DNA of 64,000 nt, taken from positions 186,001-250,000 of the forward strand of contig NZ_SSNY01000008.1 in NCBI RefSeq assembly GCF_004801285.1, in the 5' to 3' direction. Made by a program: the position numbers and the translations under genes. This stretch comes from Ollibium composti. GTDB taxonomy: Bacteria; Pseudomonadota; Alphaproteobacteria; Rhizobiales; Rhizobiaceae. Under the pieces are notes generated by a model. The model was not told where the DNA came from. It ran no database searches and saw nothing but the letters and a program-made list of their open reading frames with translations. Shown here piece by piece: positions 19,980-29,257 of this stretch (the stretch's first letter is position 1; each line of letters begins with the position of its first letter).

Positions 19980-21683
19980 TCAAAAAGTCTGCCCGGCCAG
20001 CATGGCGAAATGCTCGACGATCGGGCCGACGGCGAGTGCGGGGAAATAGGTCAAGCCGCCTACGATCAGGATGACGCCGATGAGCAGGCCGACGAACAGG
20101 CCGCCATGGGTTGGAAGGGTACCCGCCGAGGCCGGTACGGTCTTCTTTGCCGCCAGCGAGCCGGCAATGGCCAGAACCGGCACGATGACGAGGAAGCGGC
20201 CCATCAGCATGGCGAGGCCGATGGTGAGGTTATACCAGGGCGTGTTGGCCGACAGCCCGGCAAAGGCGCTGCCGTTGTTGGCCGCACCCGAGGTGTAGGC
20301 GTAGAGAATCTCGGAATAACCGTGCGGGCCGGCATTCGCCAGAGAGGCAAGTGCGGTCGGCAGCACGGCCGCTGCGGCGGTGAAGCCGAGAATAGCGAGC
20401 GGCAGCGACAGCACGGCGAGCATCGCCATCTTCACTTCCTTGGCCTCGATCTTCTTGCCGAGATATTCGGGCGTGCGGCCGACCATCAGCCCGGCGATGA
20501 AGATCGCCAGGATGACGAACAGCAGGATTCCGTAGAGACCCGCGCCGACGCCGCCGATGATGACCTCGCCGAGCTGCATGTTGACGACCGGGATCAGGCC
20601 GCCGAGCGGCATGAAACTGTCCAGCATGGCGTTGACCGCACCGCACGAAGCCGCCGTCGTCACCACCGCGAACAGCGCGGAGGCGGCGATGCCGAAGCGA
20701 ACCTCCTTGCCTTCCATGTTGCCGCCGTCGATGCCGAGGGCCGCGAAGGCGGGGTTGCCGCCGGCTTCCGCCCAGTAGGTGACTGCGACACCGGCAAGGA
20801 AGAAGACGCCCATGGCCGCGAAGATCACCCAGCCCTGACGCTCGTCGCCGACCATGCGGCCGAAGACGTTGGTGAGCGCCGCCCCGATGGCGAAGATCGA
20901 CACCATCTCGACCAGGTTGGTCAGAGCCGTCGGATTTTCGAACGGATGCGCCGAATTGGCATTGAAGAAACCACCGCCATTGGTGCCGAGCATCTTGATC
21001 GCGAGCTGCGAGGCGGTCGGGCCGACGGCGATGGTCTGCTTCGCGCCTTCCAACGTGGTGGCATCGACATAGCTGCCGAGCGTCTGGGTGACGCCCTGGC
21101 TGACGTAGAACAGCGCGCACAGAATCGAGAGCGGCAAGAGCACGTAAAGCGTCGAGCGTGTCAGATCAGCCCAGAAATTGCCGACCGTCTTCGCCGAAGC
21201 GCGCGCAAAGCCGCGGATCAGCGCCATGGCGATGGCGATGCCGGTGGCGGCGGAGACGAAGTTCTGCACCGTCAGCCCGGCCATCTGGACCAGATAGCCC
21301 ATGGTGCTTTCGCCGCCATAACCCTGCCAGTTGGTGTTGGTGACGAAGCTGACGGCGGTGTTGAAGGCCGAATCCGGCGACAACGCACTCATCTGCATCG
21401 GGTTGAGTGGCAGGAAGCCTTGCAGCCGTTGCAGCGCGAACAGAACCACGAAGCCGGCCGCGTTGAAGACCAGCATCGCCACCGTATAGGTCAGCCAGTG
21501 CTGCTCCTGCCGCTCGTCGACGCCGGCGCCGGCATAAAGCAGGCGCTCTACGGGACGCAGCACGGGCGAGAGAAACGTGCGCTCGCTCGCCATGACCCGC
21601 GTCATGTACCAGCCGAGCGGCTTTGCGAGCGCAATGACGATCGCGCAGAACAGCGCGATCTGAAGCCAGCCGTTGAGGGTCAT
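19980..21683 (-). CDS. kdpA: KdpA, K+-binding and translocating subunit
   Basis: A 567-residue polytopic membrane protein of the superfamily of K+ transporters. Four selectivity-filter loops are visible: [26 protein letters not shown], the CGAVN segment and [10 protein letters not shown]. It binds K+ at the periplasmic face and passes it to KdpB in the high-affinity KdpFABC pump. The ATG at 21683 begins two bases after the kdpF stop codon, so translation is probably coupled. Confidence 0.97.
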   Translation of the reverse strand: MTLNGWLQIALFCAIVIALAKPLGWYMTRVMASERTFLSPVLRPVERLLYAGAGVDERQEQHWLTYTVAMLVFNAAGFVVLFALQRLQGFLPLNPMQMSALSPDSAFNTAVSFVTNTNWQGYGGESTMGYLVQMAGLTVQNFVSAATGIAIAMALIRGFARASAKTVGNFWADLTRSTLYVLLPLSILCALFYVSQGVTQTLGSYVDATTLEGAKQTIAVGPTASQLAIKMLGTNGGGFFNANSAHPFENPTALTNLVEMVSIFAIGAALTNVFGRMVGDERQGWVIFAAMGVFFLAGVAVTYWAEAGGNPAFAALGIDGGNMEGKEVRFGIAASALFAVVTTAASCGAVNAMLDSFMPLGGLIPVVNMQLGEVIIGGVGAGLYGILLFVILAIFIAGLMVGRTPEYLGKKIEAKEVKMAMLAVLSLPLAILGFTAAAAVLPTALASLANAGPHGYSEILYAYTSGAANNGSAFAGLSANTPWYNLTIGLAMLMGRFLVIVPVLAIAGSLAAKKTVPASAGTLPTHGGLFVGLLIGVILIVGGLTYFPALAVGPIVEHFAMLAGQTF

Positions 21684-21685
21684 GA

Positions 21686-21775
21686 TTAGAACCTTTCCGG
21701 GCGCAGCAGCGCGTAGATGAGGTAAACAAGGATGAGCGCGGCGGCGAAGCCGCCCAATGCGTAGTCGAGGATCAT
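21686..21775 (-). CDS. kdpF: KdpF, small stabilising subunit of the Kdp ATPase
   Basis: A 29-residue single-helix membrane peptide beginning MILDYALGG and ending RPERF. The hydrophobic helix followed by a short basic tail (LLRPERF) is the standard KdpF pattern. GAGGAGA lies upstream of the ATG at 21775. It ends two bases before kdpA. In E. coli, KdpF stabilises the KdpABC complex in the membrane. It is easily missed because of its length. Confidence 0.88.
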   Translation of the reverse strand: MILDYALGGFAAALILVYLIYALLRPERF

Positions 21776-21785
21776 CGCCGTCTCC

Positions 21786-21869
21786 TCAGAGCCGTTCGCT
21801 GGCGAAACCGTAGAGGGCGAGAAAGGCGAAGAAGCCCAGGCCGATCGCCAGCATGAAAATGTCGGGCAT
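21786..21869 (-). CDS. small membrane peptide upstream of kdpF
   Basis: This 27-residue frame reads MPDIFMLAIG, then LGFFAFLALY, then GFASERL: one hydrophobic helix with a charged C-terminal tail. It has a GGAG ribosome-binding site about nine bases upstream and ends ten bases before kdpF, whose ribosome-binding site overlaps its last codons. From memory, similar peptides precede kdpF in other bacteria, so it is probably a translated leader or an extra small Kdp partner. Its function is not established. A second ATG at codon 6 is an alternative start. Confidence 0.6.
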   Translation of the reverse strand: MPDIFMLAIGLGFFAFLALYGFASERL

Positions 21870-22249
21870 TGCGCCGTTCTCCATCGGCACGGTGCGCATG
21901 CCGTGGGCAGCGCAGACCGTGTTCAGGCCCGTAGACTTCGGCTTATCGGCATATGTTTTCGAGGGTGGCTGCGCATCCGCCGCATAGTATTTTCATTACG
22001 GATGGGTCTCGGCCGCCAGCCCTTCCATCCGCATGAAATGCGACCGTCGCTTCCATACCCTGCGCTCGTCCCAAACCGAGCGAACGCCTGAACGGCCGCT
22101 TGATCGCGCCGAGAAACATCAGCGAGGACGCCACTCAGAAGAGCGGCGTCACTCACCGAACGCGGTCTGTCGGTTCGGGCGTAGCCCGGCTCCTTCGCGG
22201 ATCGGTCCAGCGACACAACCGGGCGTTCAAAGCCAGGGATGGCGGATGC
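21870..22249 (-). promoter_or_regulatory. 380-base non-coding region upstream of the kdp operon
   Basis: The stretch separates the end of the ygeY gene from the small kdp leader peptide. No credible gene was found on either strand. It must carry the kdp promoter and the KdpE site, and the AT-rich patch around 21945-21995 is the likeliest location, but I could not recognise a convincing KdpE box or -35/-10 pair. I found no clear terminator for the ygeX-ygeY operon here. Confidence 0.4.
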
Positions 22250-23461
22250 TTACTGTCCTGTTCCGCCGACGAAGACGGAAGGAAGTGCCGCATAGACTGC
22301 GGCCGCTTTTGTCAGATGATCCTTCCAGGTTATCTCGTTAGGGGCGTGCGCCTGCTCCTCCATGCCGGGGCCGAAGCCGATGCATGGAATGTTGTGACGC
22401 CCCATGATCGCCACGCCGTTGGTGGAGAAATTCCAGATGCCGAGTGCCGGCTCCTTGCCGTAGAGCGACTGGTGCACAGACAGCATCGCCTGGCAGGCCG
22501 GATGCTCGCGCTCGATGTACCATGCCGGAAAGTAACACTCCGTCGGGTAGTCCAAGCCGCGCCAGGACGTCCTGGAATAGGTGTAGAGAGACACGGCCGC
22601 GCCGGCCTCCTTGACGGCTGGCAGGCAGCGGATTTCCTCCAGCGCGCTCTCCACCGTTTCGCCCAGCGTCATGCGGCGGTCGATCGAGATCGCGCACTGG
22701 TCGGCCACGGCGCAGCGGGACGGCGCGCTCGCGAATATCTCCGAAACCGTCAGCGTTCCCTTGCCGAGGACCTCGTTTTCCGGGAGCCGCGCATTGAGGT
22801 CTTCGAGTTCCAACAGGATCCTGCCCATCTTGAAGATGGCATTGTCGCCCAGATGCGGCATGGCTCCATGGGCGCTCCTTCCGCGCACGTCGACGCGGAT
22901 TTCCATCCTGCCGCGATGGCCGAGATTGATGTTGCAGTTGGTGGGTTCTGTGCTGACGACGAACTCCGGCCTGATGCCCATCTCTTCGATCAGATACTGC
23001 CAGCACAGGCCGTCGCAATCCTCTTCCTGCACCGTGCCGGCGCAGAGCAGAGTGTATCCCTCGTCCAGACCGAGTTCCTTGATGATCTTGCCCGCATAGA
23101 CCATCGCGGCCATGCCGCCCTCCTGGTCGCTTGCGCCCCGGCCGTAGACGATCTCGGCGTCGTCGTATCCGAGATAGGGGTCATGGTCCCAATTGCCGCG
23201 ATCGCCAATTCCCACCGTGTCGATATGCGCGTCGAGCGCGATCAGTCTGGGGCCGTTGCCGATATAGCCGAGAACGTTTCCCATGGGATCGATCTCTACG
23301 CGATCGAAGCCGACCTTTTCCATCTCGGCCTGGATGCGGCGTATGACTTCGCCTTCCTGGCAGCTCTCGCTGGGGATCGCGATCATGTCACGCAGGAAGC
23401 GTGCGATGTCCTCGCGGTAAAGCTCGGCCATTTCCCTGATCTTCTGAAAGTCGACAGCCAT
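22250..23461 (-). CDS. ygeY: YgeY-type M20 zinc hydrolase
   Basis: A 403-residue M20 metallopeptidase/deacylase. Visible motifs include the zinc-site segment LDAHIDTVG, the [10 protein letters not shown] bridging-Asp region, [11 protein letters not shown] with the catalytic Glu pair, STEPT, and a late [13 protein letters not shown]. It resembles YgeY, the putative hydrolase coded near ygeX in E. coli. The ATG at 23461 (GGGAAG upstream) is preferred to one at 23488 with no ribosome-binding site. It is the last gene of an operon with the diaminopropionate lyase and an amino acid importer. Removal of an acyl group to free 2,3-diaminopropionate is inferred from that context, not shown. Confidence 0.8.
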   Translation of the reverse strand: MAVDFQKIREMAELYREDIARFLRDMIAIPSESCQEGEVIRRIQAEMEKVGFDRVEIDPMGNVLGYIGNGPRLIALDAHIDTVGIGDRGNWDHDPYLGYDDAEIVYGRGASDQEGGMAAMVYAGKIIKELGLDEGYTLLCAGTVQEEDCDGLCWQYLIEEMGIRPEFVVSTEPTNCNINLGHRGRMEIRVDVRGRSAHGAMPHLGDNAIFKMGRILLELEDLNARLPENEVLGKGTLTVSEIFASAPSRCAVADQCAISIDRRMTLGETVESALEEIRCLPAVKEAGAAVSLYTYSRTSWRGLDYPTECYFPAWYIEREHPACQAMLSVHQSLYGKEPALGIWNFSTNGVAIMGRHNIPCIGFGPGMEEQAHAPNEITWKDHLTKAAAVYAALPSVFVGGTGQ

Positions 23462-23511
23462 GATCTTCCCAAACCCTCGATGGTTCATTCGGCAAAACGA
23501 TGCGCTTCGGT

Positions 23512-24240
23512 TCAGTGCTGAACGACGTGGCGCAGGAAGTCTTTGAGGCGCGGGCTCTTGGGAGCCTTGAACACCTCCTTCGGCGGACCGTCCTCGACGA
23601 TGTGCCCGCCATCCATGAAAATCACCCGGTCGGCGACGTCGCGCGCGAAGCTCATCTCGTGGGTGACGACGACCATCGTCATCCCCTCGTTGGCGAGGTC
23701 GCGCATGACCGACAGAACTTCACCGACCAGCTCCGGGTCCAGAGCGGACGTCGGCTCGTCGAACAGGATCGCCTTCGGCGACAACGCCAGCGAACGGGCG
23801 ATGGCAACGCGCTGCTGCTGGCCTCCGGAAAGCTGGGAGGGGTAGGCATCTATCTTGCCCGACAGCCCCACCTTTTCCAGCACCCTTCGCGCAACGTCGT
23901 TCGCGGCCTTCACCGGCATGCGGCGCACCTTGCGCGGACCGAGCGTGACATTCTCAAGCACGGTCAGGTGTGGAAACAGGTTGAACGACTGGAACACCAT
24001 GCCGATTTCCGCGCGCACGAGATTGATGTTGGTGCCTCGCGCGCAGAGATCGTGGCCATTCACGACGATCCGGCCCGACGTCGCTTCCTCGAGCTGGTTT
24101 ATGCATCGCAGCAAGGTCGACTTCCCCGACCCGGACGGACCGATGACGGAAACGACCTCCCCCGCTTCGATGCGGACATCGATGCCCTTCAGGACTTCGA
24201 GTTCTCCATAGGCTTTGTGCAAGTTCGTTATTTCGATCAT
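23512..24240 (-). CDS. polar amino acid ABC transporter, ATP-binding protein
   Basis: A 242-residue ABC ATPase of the GlnQ/HisP group. Walker A is GPSGSGKST (about 34-42), the Q-loop is [11 protein letters not shown], the signature is LSGGQQQR and Walker B is [13 protein letters not shown]. It energises uptake through the permease at 24269-24922, which precedes it by 28 bases on the same strand. It is co-transcribed with the diaminopropionate lyase and YgeY-type hydrolase, so the imported amino acid is probably their substrate or its precursor. Confidence 0.92.
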   Translation of the reverse strand: MIEITNLHKAYGELEVLKGIDVRIEAGEVVSVIGPSGSGKSTLLRCINQLEEATSGRIVVNGHDLCARGTNINLVRAEIGMVFQSFNLFPHLTVLENVTLGPRKVRRMPVKAANDVARRVLEKVGLSGKIDAYPSQLSGGQQQRVAIARSLALSPKAILFDEPTSALDPELVGEVLSVMRDLANEGMTMVVVTHEMSFARDVADRVIFMDGGHIVEDGPPKEVFKAPKSPRLKDFLRHVVQH

Positions 24241-24268
24241 CTGCAGGCTCCGGATCCTTCGAGGCCGA

Positions 24269-24922
24269 TCAACGGCGTTCCATGTATTTGATGATCTGCG
24301 CGACCGAGAACGTCATGACGAAGTAGATGACGGCAACGGCGAACCAGACCTCGAATGCGCGGAAGTTGTAGGCGATCACTTCCTGGCCGGTGCGTGTCAG
24401 TTCCCCCACCCCGATGACGACGAGGATCGAGGTATCTTTCAAGGAGATGATGAACTGGTTGCCCAGCGCCGGGAGCATGCGCCGGAAGGCCTGCGGCCAG
24501 ATGACGTAGCGCATGGCCTGCGGCGCGGTAAGGCCGATCGATCGGCCGGCCTCGGTCTGGCCGCGGTCGATCGACTGGATGGCGCCGCGGACGATTTCGG
24601 CGATGTAGGCGCCGGCGTTCAGGGACAGCGCGATGATGGCGGCGACCAGCGGCGGGATGCGGAAACCCAGCGCAAGCGGGACGCCGAAATAAAGGAACAT
24701 CACCTGCACGATGAACGGCGTGCCGCGTATCGCCTCGATGTAGAAATTGGCGACCGCTTTCGACACCATGTTGCCGGCCAGCTTCATCCATCCGGCGGTC
24801 ACGCCGATGATGAAGCCGAAGAACAACCCGCCAAAGGTTATGACGACGGTCAATTCCGCGCCCTTGACGAGGGCCGGCACGGCCTGGAACACCGCGCTCC
24901 AATCGAACTCGAAATTAGACAT
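24269..24922 (-). CDS. polar amino acid ABC transporter, permease
   Basis: A 217-residue HisM/GlnP-type permease with about five membrane helices. The family EAA loop is visible as [20 protein letters not shown], and the N-terminal [12 protein letters not shown] motif is standard for this class. Only one permease gene is present, so it probably acts as a homodimer. It is separated from the upstream binding-protein gene by a terminator-like hairpin, which should lower its expression relative to the binding protein. Confidence 0.92.
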   Translation of the reverse strand: MSNFEFDWSAVFQAVPALVKGAELTVVITFGGLFFGFIIGVTAGWMKLAGNMVSKAVANFYIEAIRGTPFIVQVMFLYFGVPLALGFRIPPLVAAIIALSLNAGAYIAEIVRGAIQSIDRGQTEAGRSIGLTAPQAMRYVIWPQAFRRMLPALGNQFIISLKDTSILVVIGVGELTRTGQEVIAYNFRAFEVWFAVAVIYFVMTFSVAQIIKYMERR

Positions 24923-24939
24923 CTGGCCTCCCGCGGAAC

Positions 24940-24967
24940 AAAAAGGAGCGATTCCGGCTCGCTCCTT
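24940..24967 (-). terminator. intercistronic terminator/attenuator after the amino acid binding-protein gene
   Basis: On the minus strand a perfect 9-bp stem (AAGGAGCGA with TCGCTCCTT, 7-base loop) is followed by a run of five T residues, the pattern of an intrinsic terminator. It lies between the binding-protein gene (ends 24991) and the permease gene (starts 24922). It probably stops part of the transcripts, giving an excess of binding protein over permease. Confidence 0.75.
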
Positions 24968-24990
24968 CTATTGTCGTTGTTTCGGTTGGC

Positions 24991-25752
24991 CTATCGGGAA
25001 TCCGATCCGAACCACTTGTTGTGCAGTTCGTTCAGCTTGCCGCTTTCCTGCATTTCCAGGAGAGCGACGTTGATCTTCTTCCTCAGTTCGCTGCCCTTGG
25101 GCATGCCGATGCCGTAGAAATGGCCGAGGTAGAGCGGACCGACGAGCTTCACCGCATCTTTGCCGACGGTTGCCGCATAGTCCTGAAGCGGCGGCAGGTC
25201 GAACATGACGGCATCGGCGCCGCCGGCGCGCAGCTCAAGGAAAGCGTCGGTGATGTTCGGGAACTCCTTGACTTCCTTCGGAGCGACCTTTCCGGCCTCG
25301 GTGTTCTCCTTCAGGAAGGGAACGGTCGAGGTGCCCTGCTTGGTGGCGATGACCTTGCCCGAGAGATCCCCGAGTTCCTTGACGCCATCCTCGTCCGCCC
25401 GGACCATGATGGTGATGCCCGCCTTGTAGTACGGGTAGGAAAAGTCGATGACCTCCTCACGCTTCGAGGTGATCGACATCGCAGCAACGGCCACGTCGAT
25501 ATTGCCCGACTGGATTCCGGGAATGATGCCGTTGAAGTCCATCGGGCGCAGTTCGTATTCGACGCCGATTCTCTTGCCGATCTCGTTCCAGATATCGACG
25601 TCGTAGCCGACGTAGTTGCCGTCCTCGTTGCGATAGGAAAACGGCTTGAAGTTGGTGTCGGTGGCGACGACGATCTGATCGCCCGCAACCGCAAATCCCG
25701 CCGATGCAAGGCTTATTGCACCGGCTACCAATGTCTTGAGAAAGAAATTCAT
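24991..25752 (-). CDS. amino acid-binding periplasmic protein (SBP_bac_3)
   Basis: A 253-residue family-3 binding protein with a Sec signal peptide (MNFFLKTLVAGAI..., cleavage after FAVAG). The family signature DVDIWNEIGKRIGVE near residue 50 is visible. The ATG at 25752 has AAGGAGG seven bases upstream; a GTG at 25758 is too close to that site. It follows the diaminopropionate lyase gene by 63 bases. The ligand is inferred to be 2,3-diaminopropionate or an acyl derivative because the rest of the operon acts on that compound. Confidence 0.9.
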   Translation of the reverse strand: MNFFLKTLVAGAISLASAGFAVAGDQIVVATDTNFKPFSYRNEDGNYVGYDVDIWNEIGKRIGVEYELRPMDFNGIIPGIQSGNIDVAVAAMSITSKREEVIDFSYPYYKAGITIMVRADEDGVKELGDLSGKVIATKQGTSTVPFLKENTEAGKVAPKEVKEFPNITDAFLELRAGGADAVMFDLPPLQDYAATVGKDAVKLVGPLYLGHFYGIGMPKGSELRKKINVALLEMQESGKLNELHNKWFGSDSR

Positions 25753-25815
25753 GCTCACTCCTCCTTGTGATGTGTATGCGCGAGACCGTGCGCGTATCCC
25801 CTGTCTCGAGCCTGT

Positions 25816-27039
25816 TCAGGCCGCAAGGTCCTCTGCCGAAAAGGCGGTGTCGCTTTTCATGATCGAATCGTAGAGCTGCTGGTCGGTAGCACCTTCGCTG
25901 CCGATGCAAAGCACGACGGAATTCTCGTCCAGTTTGAGTTGGGCCTTGATATCGGCATCACCCAGTGCGGTGAGCAGCCCGACGAGGCCGCCAACGGCGG
26001 ACTCGCCGGCAGTGATCGGAGCATCGCCGTCGCACGGCCGGGCCAGCGCCCTCATGCAGGCGCTCACGCTGCTGTCGGACACCGACAGGGCGGCATTCGC
26101 GCCGGCGCGAAGGATATCCCAGGCTATGAGGGACACCTCGCCACAGGACAAGCCTGCCATCATCGTTTCGAGGTCGCCGCCGACGACTGTGGGCGTGCCG
26201 GCCCGCACGCTTTCATAGAAGCAAGCGGCGTTTTCCGGCTCCACCACCACAAAGACGGGGCGCCGGTCATTCCACGCATCCCAGAAATAGCTGCACACGG
26301 CCGCGGCGAGGCCACCGACGCCGCTCTGTACGAAAACATGGGTGGGCGGAGCCCTGCCCGCGAACTGCTCGACGATTTCGGCCGCCAGCACGGTGTAGCC
26401 ACGCATCACGTCACGCGGAATCTCCAGGTAACCCTCGTAAGAGGTGTCGGATACGACAATATGGCCCAGCCGTTCGGCTTCGCTGGCGCAGAAGCGGACG
26501 GTGTCGTCATAGTTTCCGGGGACGCGGACGACCTGCGCACCGTAGTTTTCGATCGAGAGCTTGCGGCCTTCGCTGACCGTTGCGTGGATGTAGATGACGC
26601 ATTTGCAGCCGAACATCCTCGCGCCCCATGCGACGGAACGGCCATGGTTGCCGTCGGTGGCGCTGCACACGGTCAGATCACCCGTGAGATGCGCATACTT
26701 CCCCGAGATGAGCTCGGCGGCGTCGACTTTCCTGCCGGTCTTCTTCTCGACATGCTTCAGCAGGATCCGGAGAACGGCATAGGCGCCGCCGAGGGACTTG
26801 AAGCTGCCGAGGCCGAAACGGCCGGACTCATCCTTGTAGTGGAGCGATGCGATCCCGAGCCTGGAGGACAGTCCCTGAAGAGACACCAGCGGCGTAACGT
26901 CGTAGCCTTCCCAGGAAGCGATTTCGCGGCGGGCCTCGTCGCTGTCGGTCCGGTTCAGGAGCGGGCGCAGAGTTTCCGGATACCGTTCGGAAGCGTCGAA
27001 ACCGGTGTTTACGGCAAACGAATGGGTCGACGATTTCAT
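25816..27039 (-). CDS. ygeX: diaminopropionate ammonia-lyase
   Basis: A 407-residue fold-type II PLP enzyme that cleaves 2,3-diaminopropionate into pyruvate and two ammonia. The PLP lysine is K81 in RFGLGSFKSLGG, and the ATDGNHGRSVAWGA segment (127-140) carries D129 at the place of the catalytic Asp of E. coli YgeX. SGVGG near residue 240 is the phosphate-binding glycine loop. It heads an operon with an ABC importer and a YgeY-type hydrolase. It is divergent from an Lrp/AsnC regulator across 198 bases. Length and motifs are normal. Confidence 0.9.
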   Translation of the reverse strand: MKSSTHSFAVNTGFDASERYPETLRPLLNRTDSDEARREIASWEGYDVTPLVSLQGLSSRLGIASLHYKDESGRFGLGSFKSLGGAYAVLRILLKHVEKKTGRKVDAAELISGKYAHLTGDLTVCSATDGNHGRSVAWGARMFGCKCVIYIHATVSEGRKLSIENYGAQVVRVPGNYDDTVRFCASEAERLGHIVVSDTSYEGYLEIPRDVMRGYTVLAAEIVEQFAGRAPPTHVFVQSGVGGLAAAVCSYFWDAWNDRRPVFVVVEPENAACFYESVRAGTPTVVGGDLETMMAGLSCGEVSLIAWDILRAGANAALSVSDSSVSACMRALARPCDGDAPITAGESAVGGLVGLLTALGDADIKAQLKLDENSVVLCIGSEGATDQQLYDSIMKSDTAFSAEDLAA

Positions 27040-27237
27040 CTTTTGAACTGCCCCAGCTTAAGTCCGATATTCTGCCTGCTTCGCCGGCGGTCGACCGTGC
27101 CTCGACTCAGGAATCCAGCCACCGGTCCGCCTGCGTTAATCTGAAGAATATTTCATTTTTGACGAGATTCGGCTTGATTTCGGCAGTTACAGCGCACTTA
27201 TGTCTCGTTATTCACGGCAGATGCGAGCGAAAATTGC
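27040..27237. promoter_or_regulatory. divergent control region between ygeX and the Lrp/AsnC gene
   Basis: This 198-base region holds the promoters for both divergent genes. Around 27143-27154 lies GAAGAATATTTC, an AT-rich, imperfectly palindromic stretch centred on AATATT in otherwise GC-rich DNA. That fits the general character of Lrp/AsnC sites. Assignment as the operator is inference. Confidence 0.45.
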
Positions 27238-27708
27238 ATGAGCACGGATCAGGAGCTCGACAGGGCGGACAGGGCGATCCTCACCGCCCTGCAGCAAGAC
27301 AACAAAATGCCGCAGCGCAAGATCGCGACGCTGGTAAACCTGTCGGCGCCGGCGGTTCAGCGGCGCATCAAGAGGATGGAGGAAGCCGGGATCATCCAGG
27401 CGAACATCGCCGTCGTGAACCCCGCCAAGGTCGACCAGTCGATCACCATCTTCGTCGAGGTGGAGATGGAGAGCGAGAGAATAGACCTCTACGAGGGAGC
27501 CAAGCGCACCTTTGCGGGCATTCCTGAAATCCAGCAGTGCTATTATGTGACCGGAGAGGCCGACTTCCTGCTGATCGTGAACGTCAAATCGATGGCCGAC
27601 TATGAAAGCCTCACGCGCCAGCTGTTCTTCGAGAACAACAATGTGAAGCGTTTCAAGACGTTCGTCGTCATGGACCGGGTCAAGGTCGGGTTGTCACTGC
27701 CGATCTGA
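27238..27708 (+). CDS. Lrp/AsnC-family transcriptional regulator
   Basis: A 156-residue regulator with an N-terminal helix-turn-helix (ILTALQQDNKMPQRKIATLVNL... through AVQRRIKRMEEAGII, about residues 13-58) and a C-terminal RAM/AsnC effector domain (about 68-150) including the GEADFLLIV strand. Divergent placement next to ygeX suggests it controls the diaminopropionate operon and senses that compound or an amino acid. A GAGCG purine stretch precedes the ATG at 27238. Confidence 0.9.
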   Translation: MSTDQELDRADRAILTALQQDNKMPQRKIATLVNLSAPAVQRRIKRMEEAGIIQANIAVVNPAKVDQSITIFVEVEMESERIDLYEGAKRTFAGIPEIQQCYYVTGEADFLLIVNVKSMADYESLTRQLFFENNNVKRFKTFVVMDRVKVGLSLPI

Positions 27709-27776
27709 GCAGACGAGGCGGCGCCGGCCCCTATGCGACCGATCCTGCGAGCGGGAGACGGCTGGAAAGCAGGAGG

Positions 27777-28400
27777 TCAGAACGTGGGCGGCGTGCAGGT
27801 CCACAGGATGCTGGCGCGTTCCGTTCCGGCGTTGCGATAGGAATGCGGGGTGTTCGACCGGAAGCAGAAGGAATCGCCCTCCCCCAACGTATAGGTGACG
27901 CCGTCGAGGATCAGGTCGATGCGGCCGCGCAGGACATAGCCTGTCTCCTCGCCCTCATGGGTGATCGCCAGGCCGCTGCGGCCACCGACATCGATGTGGT
28001 GGATGTTGCTTTGCAGGAGGTGCCCGCCCTTGTACGGGATGATCCGCTCGAAGGTGACGCCGGCGCCGTCGCCCGGCCGGTTGTCGAGCGTGACCACGGG
28101 CCGCGCTCCGGCGCGCGAAATCGGCGAATCGTCCGGCTCCATCTCCTCAAACAGCCAGCTTATGTTCGTCTCCAGGACACGCACCAGGCGATGCACCAGC
28201 GGCAGCGACGGCAGCGCCTTGCCGTTCTCCACCTTCGACAGCAGGCTTTCGGAGCATTCGCTGCGCTTGGCCAGTTCCTTCAGCGTGAGGCCTTTGGTCT
28301 GGCGCGCGAGCCGCAGCTTGACGCCGAGCCGCCGCCGCGATTCGAGGAGATCGTCGGCGGCCGAATCGTGAGCCCGGGTCGGGAATTCTATGTCGTTCAT
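27777..28400 (-). CDS. XRE-cupin transcriptional regulator
   Basis: A 207-residue protein with an N-terminal XRE helix-turn-helix (about 24-80; LKELAKRSECSESLLSKVENGK) and a C-terminal cupin-2 barrel (about 135-205; GEETGYVLRGRIDLILDG). This arrangement is common in regulators of amino acid and amine catabolism. The start is the ATG at 28400 (GGCAGG upstream). It lies 80 bases after the SDR gene and is probably the last gene of the ABC/M20/SDR operon. The ligand is unknown. Confidence 0.88.
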   Translation of the reverse strand: MNDIEFPTRAHDSAADDLLESRRRLGVKLRLARQTKGLTLKELAKRSECSESLLSKVENGKALPSLPLVHRLVRVLETNISWLFEEMEPDDSPISRAGARPVVTLDNRPGDGAGVTFERIIPYKGGHLLQSNIHHIDVGGRSGLAITHEGEETGYVLRGRIDLILDGVTYTLGEGDSFCFRSNTPHSYRNAGTERASILWTCTPPTF

Positions 28401-28480
28401 TACCTGCCGTTTCCATGGCCCGGGACCAGGCCGGGCCATGTTCATTCCACCTGCCGCCAAACGTTCAGCGGCCGCAATTT

Positions 28481-29239
28481 CTAGTGCGCCATGCCGCCGT
28501 CCACCATCATCGACTTGGCGGTAACGTAGCGCGATTCCTCCGATGCCAGAAAGGTGTACATGGGTGCAACTTCCGCGGGCACGCCCTGCCGGCCGAGCGG
28601 CACGATGCGCTTGACCACCTCGGCATGCGGTCCGACGCCGCCCATATGCTCGATGGCGGGATTGTTGAACGGCGTGTCGATCCAACCCGGAAGCACCGAA
28701 TTGACGCGGATGTTGAACGGCGCAAGCTCCTGCGCAAGCGCCGTGGTGAAGGCGATGACCGCGCCTTTGGCGGACGCATAGGCGGTCATGCCGGGCGCGC
28801 CGCGCAGGCCGGCGAGCGAGGCGGTGGTGATGAAGGAGCCCCCACCGGCGCGCTTCAGCGCGGGTGCGCCGTGCTTGGCGGCGAAGAAGGTGCCGCGCGC
28901 GTTGACGGTGAAGATGGCATCCCAGGTTTCGGCTTCGACGGTCTCGATAGTACCGGTGCGCATCAGCCCGGCGAAATAGACCAGCGTGTCGATGCCACCC
29001 ATTTCCTTCTCGGCGGCCTCCACGGCGTTGCGCACCGAGGCTTCCTCGCGCACGTCGCAGGCGATGTCCGACGCCTTCGCGCCGAGCCCCCGCGCCAGCG
29101 CCGCCGCCTCGGCGGCGGCAGGCCCGTTGATGTCGGCCACGACGATGCGGGCGCCGTTGCGGGCGAAATCCTCCACGCAGGCACGGCCGATCCCCGTGGC
29201 GGCACCGATCATCAGGGCGCGTTTTCCGGCAAGTCTCAT
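28481..29239 (-). CDS. short-chain dehydrogenase/reductase
   Basis: A 252-residue classical SDR. The cofactor motif GAATGIG is at residues 12-18, followed by D36 in VVADIN, which favours NAD(H). The active site N113, S141, Y154 and K158 is complete. It oxidises or reduces a hydroxyl/carbonyl group on an unidentified substrate. It is 18 bases after the M20 amidohydrolase in the minus-strand operon, so it may act on the released acyl or amino product. Confidence 0.88.
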   Translation of the reverse strand: MRLAGKRALMIGAATGIGRACVEDFARNGARIVVADINGPAAAEAAALARGLGAKASDIACDVREEASVRNAVEAAEKEMGGIDTLVYFAGLMRTGTIETVEAETWDAIFTVNARGTFFAAKHGAPALKRAGGGSFITTASLAGLRGAPGMTAYASAKGAVIAFTTALAQELAPFNIRVNSVLPGWIDTPFNNPAIEHMGGVGPHAEVVKRIVPLGRQGVPAEVAPMYTFLASEESRYVTAKSMMVDGGMAH

Positions 29240-29257
29240 GTCGTTCTCCTTATTGGC

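Noticed and set aside
19665..21689. Long open frame of 674 codons on the plus strand opposite kdpA
   Set aside because: It is antisense to an unmistakable kdpA, is rich in Arg/Asp/His as expected from a GC-rich reverse frame, and shows no recognisable domain.
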